From contig JANTGH010000012.1 of assembly GCA_024763055.1 (NCBI GenBank), positions 1-44,572 of the forward strand: 44,572 nt of DNA. The letters run 5' to 3'. Source of the stretch: Desulfobulbaceae bacterium (GTDB taxonomy: Bacteria > Desulfobacterota > Desulfobulbia > Desulfobulbales > Desulfobulbaceae). Each line of letters begins with the position of its first letter. The stretch's first letter is position 1. Positions 1 to 6,701 of the stretch are shown here, in pieces. The position numbers were made by a program, and so were the translations under genes. The notes below the pieces were generated by a model. It saw only the letters and a program-made list of their open reading frames with translations, ran no database searches and was not told the DNA's origin.

Positions 1-1
1 G

Positions 2-439
2 ACGGCAATCAGTGTTTGTCTTGGAGCTGCGATTGCCCTATTCATGAGCGGGTTCAGCAGCGCCTATCTGAGCGAGGCTGCTGAGCGTAAAAAAGAACTG
101 AGAGAGCTGGAACGGGCCCTGCTCACCAACCTGCAGGAGAGCGATTACGGACAAGCAAGCCGTTATGTACCTGTACTTGTGGCACTGGTTAACGGTTTTT
201 CACCCCTACTGATCTCTCTTGTGATCATTGCTCCTCTTTGGTTTGCGAAATGGGGCGTTCTGCCGCCTTTTCTTTCTCCTTTTATCCTTGCGATCAGTAT
301 TGCGCTCGGCAGTATTTTTTTGTTGGGTGTTTTTCTATCCAGCGTCAGCGGGACATTCTGGTTATGGTCCGGATTGCGTACGCTGATGATTGCAGCGGTC
401 ACACTTGTCCTTATTTTTTTCGTCGGAGGTGTGCCTTGA
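2..439 (+). CDS. VIT/CCC1-family membrane protein, 3' part only
   Basis: The reading frame is open to the window edge, so only the last ~145 residues are present and the true start lies upstream. The visible part begins inside a membrane helix and continues with the motif SGFSSAYLSEAAERKKELRELE. In VIT1/CCC1-like proteins a helix followed by such an acidic/basic amphipathic stretch is typical. Three further hydrophobic segments follow (about residues 60-80, 90-115 and 125-145 of the fragment), ending VGGVP. Known family members move Fe2+ or Mn2+ across membranes, but many bacterial relatives are uncharacterised, so metal transport is inferred. No neighbour on the visible side explains its role: a REP-like pair and a riboswitch-controlled porin gene follow. 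An internal Met at position 44 could be mistaken for a start, but the homologous region begins before it. Confidence 0.72.
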   Translation, partial: TAISVCLGAAIALFMSGFSSAYLSEAAERKKELRELERALLTNLQESDYGQASRYVPVLVALVNGFSPLLISLVIIAPLWFAKWGVLPPFLSPFILAISIALGSIFLLGVFLSSVSGTFWLWSGLRTLMIAAVTLVLIFFVGGVP

Positions 440-508
440 AAAATTAGGATTTTCGTTAAAAATCAGGTAAGCACAGACTCCAAGGCCAGTGAAAAATTTC
501 AAGCACAT

Positions 509-613
509 TGTAGGAGCCGCCCCCTGCGGGCGATAGCTGTTCATTGCACGTTACGGTTTTTAATCACTTGCAGATAAGCGAACTTGTAAGACTGCGGGGG
601 CAAGCTCCTGCGA
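509..613. repeat. REP-like inverted pair (REPIN-like)
   Basis: Two GC-rich palindromic units face each other. The left unit at 509-535 starts TGTAGGAGCCGCCCCCTGCG. The right unit at 592-613 reads, on the minus strand, TCGCAGGAGCTTGCCCCCGC. Both share the TGTAGGAGC-type head well known from bacterial REP sequences, in inverted orientation about 55 bp apart. Single-stranded DNA or RNA here could fold into a long hairpin with the AT-rich middle as loop. No RAYT transposase is visible and no further copy was noticed in the window. Confidence 0.6.
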
Positions 614-1061
614 TTTTGTGGGTTGCGGGTTTTCCGCCTTAGTTAAAAGATGACGGTTCCAGGATCCGGCCGGTAATGGAGGAAGCCGTAGGGCGACCGA
701 AATTGCCGATCTGGCCTTGGTGGCTCTATCATATACCGAAGTCAAGCGGTTGCATAAAGCACTCATAGCAAAAATACCCAATACTTTTGTAATCCTCTAT
801 TCTTCCCTGTATTTTCTTTCTTTATTTCCTTCCACTTTCATTCCCCGTAAAACGATCATAAATCCGAGGAGGATTCGGATTTATGTCAACAGCATCAACT
901 GGCAACGTTTCTCTGCCTGTCTTCAGTATCAGAAAAAAGAGCCTCTTGGAGTAGGCGATGCGAATAAAAAAAATGAAATTCTTATGGGGTTCCCGGTCAA
1001 CACTTTATTGACGCCGGCTTTTTCTTGAAAAAATGAAGAAATTAGATTCTATTGGAAATGA
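614..1061. other. intergenic region without a recognisable gene
   Basis: About 450 bases between the REP-like pair and the riboswitch. Short open frames exist on both strands, but none has a ribosome-binding site plus a protein-like sequence. The last third is AT-rich, as expected for the promoter of the riboswitch transcript, but I could not assign -35/-10 boxes with confidence. A short stretch at 675-790 has a faintly coding look and could be the remnant of a decayed gene; nothing identifies it. Confidence 0.4.
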
Positions 1062-1245
1062 TATTTTCAGATGCTCATAACAGAGCTTAATAGGGAACCC
1101 GGTGTAAATCCGGGACGGGCCCGCCGCTGTGATCCCGCCTTTATCTGCTGATAAAGGAACCCTTTCAACCTTGCGTGTCACTATTCTGCTGAAGCGGAAT
1201 GGGAAGGCCGTTGAAAGGGCGGGAGAGTCAGAAGACCTGTCTGGA
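1062..1245 (+). promoter_or_regulatory. cobalamin (B12) riboswitch
   Basis: The core of the adenosylcobalamin/cobalamin aptamer is readable: TTCAGATGCT near 1066, TTAATAGGGAA at 1088-1098, CCGGTGTAAATCCGGGACGG at 1099-1118, CCCGCCGCTGTGA at 1119-1132, a GAAGGCCG segment near 1203, and the terminal GAGTCAGAAGACCTG at 1225-1239. Order and spacing match the family. An intrinsic terminator follows at 1353-1399, before the porin gene, so the simplest model is transcription attenuation: cobalamin binding favours termination and lowers expression. Which strands compete between aptamer and terminator was not worked out. Confidence 0.93.
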
Positions 1246-1352
1246 AAATGAAAGGTCATTTTATGAAGCGAAAGCTTCTATAATGAATCTTGAGGATTCC
1301 CTCGTGGACAAGGGGACATTCTGTAGCGGTATTCGTGGAAAAATCAGGGACT

Positions 1353-1399
1353 CCCCGAATCTATTTTTTAGTCTGTAAATAGATCCGGGGATTTTTTTT
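1353..1399 (+). terminator. intrinsic terminator/attenuator in the porin leader
   Basis: A 14-bp inverted repeat pairs CCCCGAATCTATTT (1353-1366) with AAATAGATCCGGGG (1377-1390), with one mismatch, and is followed by an A and eight T residues. It lies between the cobalamin aptamer and the porin start codon, so it probably is the expression platform of the riboswitch. Confidence 0.85.
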
Positions 1400-1461
1400 G
1401 CCTGTTGCGGACGCAACTTTTCCGGATCTTAACTCTGCTGTTTAAGAAAAGGAGAAGAAAA

Positions 1462-2685
1462 ATGAAGAAGAAATTGGTAAAAACAATTGCCTTGGCCGGG
1501 GTGGTCAGTCTTGTTGGAATTTTTCCTGCATTTGCAGGCGGCACTGTTGACGATATTGAAACCTTGAAACGTCAGATGCAATTACTCATTGAACAGAATC
1601 AACAGCTCATGAAGAGGGTAAGTGAGCTTGAAAAAACAAAACAAAGTGCAGATGTGCCTGTGATTTCAGACGAAGCCCTGGAAAAACAAGTTTCAAAAAT
1701 ATTACGCCATAAAAAGAAAGCGCAAAATGAAGGTTTTGGTCACATGACCAATAAGTACATCGACTTCAGCGCATTGATTGAAGTTGAAGGCTCAACTGCC
1801 GAAAATTTTGAAGGAGTGAATGAAAGTAATTTTGAGCTGGCAACAGTTGAACTTGGTTTCGTTGGCAAGGTTACTGACTGGGCAAGCGCACATCTTACAC
1901 TCCTTTATGAAGAGGGAGAAGACGATAAAGTTCTTATCGACGATGCTCACATCATTATAGGCAATACCGAAAAATTTCCTCTGTATCTCAATGCAGGCAG
2001 GCAATATGTTCCCTTTGGTAATTTTACATCAAATATGATTTCAGATCCCCTTACCCTTGAAATCGCAGAAATTCAGGAGACTGCTCTTCAGATAGGCTTT
2101 GAGGCAAGTGGCGCCTACGGCTCCGTTTTTGCCTTTAACGGAGACACCAATCAAGGCGGGGGCGACAGCGAGGTAGAACAGTTTGGTGCTAACATCGGTT
2201 ACGCTTTTAAACAGGCAGAATACGCAATAGATGTAGGCATGAGCTATATAAACAGTCTTGGCGACAGTGATGGATTAAGCGAAATACTGAAAGAAGATGC
2301 TTTGCTTGAAGCCGACTATGTTGGCGGTTTTGGCGCTTATGCTATTGCTGCGATTGGGCCGGTATCATTGGTCGGCGAGTATATTACAGCCCTTGATAAT
2401 TTTGGCGGGTTTGATGATAATCAACCGATGGCCTTTAATATTGAAGCCGGCTATACCTTTGAAATAAGAGGCGTGGAGTCTACTGCGGCCGTTGCCTACC
2501 AGGGCACCGATGATATGATTGGACATCTGCCGGAAAGCCGTATCCTCGCCTCTTTTGGTATTGGTATTTTTAAAGGCACCACCCTTGCCTTTGAATATGC
2601 CCACGATGAAGATTATGATACAGCAGTTGGAGGCACTGATGAATCTGCCGATACCTTCACTGCACAATTGGTTTATGAATTCTAA
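1462..2685 (+). CDS. LbtU-type outer-membrane porin under cobalamin riboswitch control
   Basis: The start chosen is the ATG at 1462, preceded by AAGGAG seven bases upstream; an in-frame ATG at 1405 lies just after the terminator and lacks an RBS. The 407-aa product has a signal peptide (residues ~1-25, ending PAFAG), a short coiled coil (DIETLKRQMQLL... to ~residue 58), then an acidic, glycine- and aromatic-rich beta-barrel with a terminal Phe (AQLVYEF), the usual outer-membrane insertion signature. The arrangement matches the LbtU family, named for the Legionella legiobactin receptor, which works without a TonB box. The riboswitch upstream suggests that this copy serves uptake of cobalamin or a related corrinoid rather than a siderophore; that is an inference. 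A terminator follows directly, so the gene is monocistronic. Confidence 0.82.
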   Translation: MKKKLVKTIALAGVVSLVGIFPAFAGGTVDDIETLKRQMQLLIEQNQQLMKRVSELEKTKQSADVPVISDEALEKQVSKILRHKKKAQNEGFGHMTNKYIDFSALIEVEGSTAENFEGVNESNFELATVELGFVGKVTDWASAHLTLLYEEGEDDKVLIDDAHIIIGNTEKFPLYLNAGRQYVPFGNFTSNMISDPLTLEIAEIQETALQIGFEASGAYGSVFAFNGDTNQGGGDSEVEQFGANIGYAFKQAEYAIDVGMSYINSLGDSDGLSEILKEDALLEADYVGGFGAYAIAAIGPVSLVGEYITALDNFGGFDDNQPMAFNIEAGYTFEIRGVESTAAVAYQGTDDMIGHLPESRILASFGIGIFKGTTLAFEYAHDEDYDTAVGGTDESADTFTAQLVYEF

Positions 2686-2711
2686 CCTTTTTTGATGAGA
2701 CTTCTCCTTGC

Positions 2712-2752
2712 CTCCCGGCAGGCTGTTGCCCACCGGGAGAGCACGTTTTTTT
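2712..2752 (+). terminator. intrinsic terminator after the porin gene
   Basis: CTCCCGG (2712-2718) pairs with CCGGGAG (2733-2739), followed by AGCACG and a run of seven T residues. It separates the plus-strand porin gene from the convergent minus-strand gene ending at 2758. Confidence 0.75.
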
Positions 2753-2757
2753 CAGAA

Positions 2758-3255
2758 TTATCTTTCCAGAATATCAACCAGCTCAATGCCTGAAATCAGC
2801 CACTTGCCCCGGATTTCCTGCATTTTCAGCTTCACCTCCTGCACGTCTGTAAACTCTTCGGCTTTCGACTTTCCCAAGAGCCGCATGGTGAGCAGGACCA
2901 CGGAACTGGTGTCGGAGGTAAAATGTATGGTGATATCATAGAAAGAAACCTTGAGCCGGGAAAAAGAATTTCTCACCCTATTGACCCGATCCATAATTTC
3001 CTTGCGGCTGTAGTTGCCCTCAATCTTCGGGTTACTGATTTTTAAGATACAGTTTTCTGCGAACAGACCGCTTATCCGTGTTGTTTTCGTCAGCGTTTTA
3101 AGCGTCGGTTCATTTCGTTTTTTGGATGCATATTCAGTGAGGTTATTGAGTTGCTTTTTAACCCGCTTTTCTTTACTCGGAAAGAGGTATAAGCCAAGAA
3201 CAACAACCAGGCAAAGGAGAATAGATATAAAAAAAAGGTGTTTAGACGTTACCAC
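2758..3255 (-). CDS. membrane-anchored NTF2-like hypothetical protein
   Basis: A 165-aa protein with GTG start at 3255, preceded by GGAGG (3262-3266) at a good distance; its start overlaps the 3' end of the signal peptidase gene by 7 bases, so the two are co-transcribed. Residues 6-25 form one hydrophobic N-terminal segment (ISILLCLVVVLGLYLF), followed by a basic region and a soluble alpha+beta domain ending RGKWLISGIELVDILER. That ending resembles the last strands of NTF2/SnoaL-like folds, which often close with a W-[KRL]-[IV] strand. No catalytic residues can be assigned. The likely topology is a single N-terminal anchor with the domain outside the cytoplasm. Function unknown. Confidence 0.7.
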   Translation of the reverse strand: MVTSKHLFFISILLCLVVVLGLYLFPSKEKRVKKQLNNLTEYASKKRNEPTLKTLTKTTRISGLFAENCILKISNPKIEGNYSRKEIMDRVNRVRNSFSRLKVSFYDITIHFTSDTSSVVLLTMRLLGKSKAEEFTDVQEVKLKMQEIRGKWLISGIELVDILER

Positions 3256-3710
3256 AGTACACCTCCAAGTATCCGCTGCATATCAACCTGGCCAAAATGA
3301 TGCCGGTGCATTGAAATACCACGGTTATCACCGACCACGTATACCCGACCCCGGGCAACCTGTCTTGACGGCAGGTTCCAGTTCGATCGGTAGCGGACAT
3401 AGGGTTCCTCCACCCTCTGGTTGTTAACAAAAAGAATTCCATTCCGAAATTCAACGGTTTCTCCGGCAAGGGCAACAATGCGTTTAAGAAGCACCACCCG
3501 TTTGCCGGCAAAACGAATGGCGACCACGTCACCGTGTTCCGGTTCCAAAAAAAAGTACTTTTGCAGCCAGCAGAAGCGAAAACCGCCATCCGGATAATTC
3601 GGCTCCATGCTTTGCCCTTCAAGACGAAGCGGAAGAATAATATAGCTGAAAACAATCCAGGTACCCAGCGAGATGATGAGGATTCTGAAGAGACTTTTTT
3701 TCTTCAACAT
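3249..3710 (-). CDS. lepB: type I signal peptidase (S26 family)
   Basis: The 153-aa protein has one N-terminal membrane helix (residues ~9-27), then the catalytic serine motif GQSMEP (Ser34), the lysine motif LLKRIVALAGE (Lys76), and the late VVGDNRGIS motif (about 126-133). The Ser/Lys dyad is intact, so the enzyme should cleave Sec and Tat signal peptides on the periplasmic face. Two points are unusual. It is short compared with the ~200-320 residues common in proteobacteria. The residues after GDNRxxS read MHRHHFG, where the family usually has xDSRxxG. A second, specialised signal peptidase, such as those in exported-protein loci, is therefore possible. It lies 154 bp downstream of the aconitase gene on the same strand; the RBS is weak. 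Confidence 0.85.
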   Translation of the reverse strand: MLKKKSLFRILIISLGTWIVFSYIILPLRLEGQSMEPNYPDGGFRFCWLQKYFFLEPEHGDVVAIRFAGKRVVLLKRIVALAGETVEFRNGILFVNNQRVEEPYVRYRSNWNLPSRQVARGRVYVVGDNRGISMHRHHFGQVDMQRILGGVLW

Positions 3711-3864
3711 TTATTATATGATGGCGTCGTAAAAACTTCGATCTACTGCGTCGTGTGTCTCAGGGCGATTCGTAGGCATACTACATGTCTAATTAAGACC
3801 CGCCACAGAACACTACTCCTCGGAGTCTACGCTTATCCGGTCATTACTGATTTCAAGCAGGTGG
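3711..3864. repeat. possible dispersed intergenic repeat
   Basis: The spacer between aconitase and signal peptidase contains nested small palindromes (ACTCC/GGAGT at 3815-3826, GTAG/CTAC around 3773-3785) and begins with GATGGCGTCGTAAAAAC. This organisation resembles the dispersed non-coding repeats that are common in Desulfobacterota genomes. No second copy was seen in this window, so the call is a suspicion based on style only. No U-tract terminator was recognised. Confidence 0.25.
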
Positions 3865-6681
3865 TTACTTAGTTTTATGAATATTCGTTGCATTTGATTC
3901 TCCAGCGAGCATCTGGCGGAGAACCTTGTGCAGAATGCCGCCATGGCGATAGTATTCAACCTCTATGGTGTTATCAAGGCGTACGAAAGCTGTAAAAGAA
4001 CTCGAAATTTTTCCTTCTTTCTGTATTGTTACCATAACCCGTCCTCCGGGTGTCAGCCCATCGGCAAGTCCGTGCAGGGTAATTTTTTCACTGCCGCCAA
4101 TGCCGAGAGAAGCGGCATCTTCTCCGGCTTCAAACTGGAGCGGCAGCACGCCCATTCCGATAAGATTACTGCGGTGAATCCGCTCAAAGGATTTGGCAAA
4201 AACCGCCTTCACCCCAAGCAGCAGCGTTCCCTTGGCGGCCCAGTCGCGTGAACTGCCGGTACCGTAATCTTCTCCGGCAAAGATCACCAGCGGTGTCTCG
4301 CTTTTTTTATACTCCATGGCGGCGTCAAAAATACTCATCACCTCTCCACCCGGCATCAAGCGGGTAAACCCGCCTTCCCGGTCAACCATTTGATTGCGAA
4401 TCCGAATATTACCAAAAGTTCCGCGCATCATGACCTGATGATTGCCGCGCCGCGAACCAAAACTGTTGAAGTCCGCAGGATCAATGCCGTGTCCCTGCAG
4501 ATATTCTCCGGCCGGACTGTCCACCGGAATTGCACCGGCAGGTGAGATATGATCAGTGGTAATGGTATCGCCGAAAATCACCAGGACGGCGGCATCCCTG
4601 ATATCCGACACGGGTCTCGGCTTTTCGGGTAATCCTTTGAAAAACGGTGGTTCCCGAATATAGGAAGAGTCGGCATCCCACGCAAACAGACTACCGCCGG
4701 AAACCTTCATATCGTTCCAGCGTTCATTGCCGGAAAAGACCTGCCCATAACTCGCGGTAAATAATTCCGGTCTGACAGTCTCTTTGATAACAGCACGGAT
4801 TTCTTCATCGGTGGGCCAGATATCACGCAGATAAATCGGGTGGTCATCTACCGTCACCGCCAGAGGATCATTGTGCAAATCCACGGTCACACTGCCGGCG
4901 ATGGCATAGGCGACGACAAGTAAGGGTGAACAGAGGTAATTGGCACGAACAAGAGGATGAATACGCGCTTCAAAATTTCGATTACCGCTGAGCACCGAGG
5001 CCGTCACCAGCTTCTTTTGTTTGATGATCTTTGCTATTTCACTGTTCAGCGGGCCACTGTTGCCGATACAGGTGGTACATCCATAGCCGACGATGTAAAA
5101 GCCAAGGGCCTCCAGCGGCGCAAGCAGACCGGCGTCTTCAAGATAACGGCTGACAACTTTTGACCCCGGCGCCATGCTGGTTTTCACCCATGGTTTTGCC
5201 TGTACTCCAAGTTGTACAGCCTTACGGGCCAGTAGTCCTGCCCCAATCATAACGGCCGGATTTGAGGTATTGGTACAGCTGGTGATGGCGGCAATAACCA
5301 GGGAACCGTCTTTGAGAGGAATCTGCTCGCCATTCACATCAAAATACCCTTGCCGCAATCCGTTTTCATGGACCTCAGAACATCCGCACTCAGGGACGAC
5401 CAGTTGACAGGCACCGCCCTCATCCGCCCAGCAGCCGCCGTTACTCTCCTGCGATGCCTTCTGATCCGGCGCTGGGGACAGCTGGGTGAAAAACGCATCA
5501 TTCATTCCGGATAACGGGATCCGGGTCTGCGGTTTTTTAGGCCCGGCCAGGCTCGATTCAACCTGATCGAGTTCAATAGTATAAACAACGCTATAAAGAG
5601 GATCAGGACCGTCCTGGGAGCGGAAAATCCCCTGCTCTTTACTGTACTGTTCGACCAGATTAACCAGTTCTTTTTCCCTGCCGCTGGCACCAAGATAGGT
5701 GAGTGTTTGCTCATCCACAGGGAAAAATCCCATGGTCGCCCCATACTCCGGGGCCATGTTGGCGATGGTTGCCCGATCCGGCAGACGGAGCCGACTGGTG
5801 CCCGGACCAAAAAATTCGACAAAGCGGCCGACCACACCCTTCTCACGTAAAAACTCGGTAATGGTGAGGACCAGGTCGGTTGCCGTAATACCCTCCCGCA
5901 AGCTGCCGGTCAATTGTACACCCACAACTTCAGGAATCTGCATGAAATAAGGCTGACCAAGCAGGACCGCCTCCGCCTCAATGCCGCCGACTCCCCAGCC
6001 AAGCACGCCCAGGCCGTTAATCATGGTTGTATGCGAGTCGGTGCCGAGGACCGTGTCCGGGTAGAGAAAAAGTTCACCATCCTTATCCGTCTTCTGCACA
6101 ACAGAGGCCAGGTACTCCAGGTTGACCTGATGAACGATACCCGTACCCGGCGGTACCACCCGGAAATGAGCAAAGGCCTTCCGTCCCCAGCGCAGCATGG
6201 CGTACCGCTCCCGGTTACGCTCCATTTCACGCTCTACATTACGAGCCAGGGCGTCTTTATCGCCAAAAAAGTCCACCTGAACGGAATGGTCAATAACAAG
6301 ATCAGCCGGGACAAAGGGGTTCATCGTGTCCGGATCTCCCCCGTGACGGGCAACCGCTGCCCGAAGAGCCGCCAGATCAACAAGTGCCGGCACCCCGGTG
6401 AAATCCTGCAAAACAACACGAGCCGGCATAAAAGGAATAGAGCCGGGGTTGTTCATCTCAGGATGCCAGGACGCCAATTTGTCAATATCCTCCCGGCTCA
6501 CCATATCCGTCCCTCCATAGCGGAGCAGATTTTCCAGCAGAATGCGGATGGAAAAGGGAAGATGATCGATATTTTTATACCCGTACTCCTTAAGAGCGGT
6601 CAGTGCATACAGGGTATAGGTCGTGCCGTTGATCTGAAGCTGCCTGCGGACATCTATTTCTGCTGAGGCGGAATGAGTCAT
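3865..6681 (-). CDS. acnA: aconitate hydratase (AcnA/IRP type)
   Basis: A 938-aa enzyme interconverting citrate and isocitrate in the TCA cycle. Iron-sulfur ligands are visible in ITSCTNTSNP and YGCTTCIGNSGP, together with the substrate loops VLGTDSHTTMINGLGVLGWG and GEDYGTGSSRDWAAKG. The swivel domain (GDTITTDHISPAG onward) is complete. The start at 6681 has AGGAA upstream; an alternative ATG at 6705 overlaps the stop of the upstream gene as ATGA and would add eight residues. It is longer than the usual ~890 residues because of an insertion just before the ITSCTNTSNP motif. That insert has four cysteines (417, 425, 432 and 434 from the 6681 start) in GGCWADEGGACQ...ECGCSEV. As last gene of the fatty-acid operon, it would help burn the acetyl-CoA produced. 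Confidence 0.95.
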   Translation of the reverse strand: MTHSASAEIDVRRQLQINGTTYTLYALTALKEYGYKNIDHLPFSIRILLENLLRYGGTDMVSREDIDKLASWHPEMNNPGSIPFMPARVVLQDFTGVPALVDLAALRAAVARHGGDPDTMNPFVPADLVIDHSVQVDFFGDKDALARNVEREMERNRERYAMLRWGRKAFAHFRVVPPGTGIVHQVNLEYLASVVQKTDKDGELFLYPDTVLGTDSHTTMINGLGVLGWGVGGIEAEAVLLGQPYFMQIPEVVGVQLTGSLREGITATDLVLTITEFLREKGVVGRFVEFFGPGTSRLRLPDRATIANMAPEYGATMGFFPVDEQTLTYLGASGREKELVNLVEQYSKEQGIFRSQDGPDPLYSVVYTIELDQVESSLAGPKKPQTRIPLSGMNDAFFTQLSPAPDQKASQESNGGCWADEGGACQLVVPECGCSEVHENGLRQGYFDVNGEQIPLKDGSLVIAAITSCTNTSNPAVMIGAGLLARKAVQLGVQAKPWVKTSMAPGSKVVSRYLEDAGLLAPLEALGFYIVGYGCTTCIGNSGPLNSEIAKIIKQKKLVTASVLSGNRNFEARIHPLVRANYLCSPLLVVAYAIAGSVTVDLHNDPLAVTVDDHPIYLRDIWPTDEEIRAVIKETVRPELFTASYGQVFSGNERWNDMKVSGGSLFAWDADSSYIREPPFFKGLPEKPRPVSDIRDAAVLVIFGDTITTDHISPAGAIPVDSPAGEYLQGHGIDPADFNSFGSRRGNHQVMMRGTFGNIRIRNQMVDREGGFTRLMPGGEVMSIFDAAMEYKKSETPLVIFAGEDYGTGSSRDWAAKGTLLLGVKAVFAKSFERIHRSNLIGMGVLPLQFEAGEDAASLGIGGSEKITLHGLADGLTPGGRVMVTIQKEGKISSSFTAFVRLDNTIEVEYYRHGGILHKVLRQMLAGESNATNIHKTK

Positions 6682-6701
6682 AGCGGTATTCCTGTGGTTT
6701 C

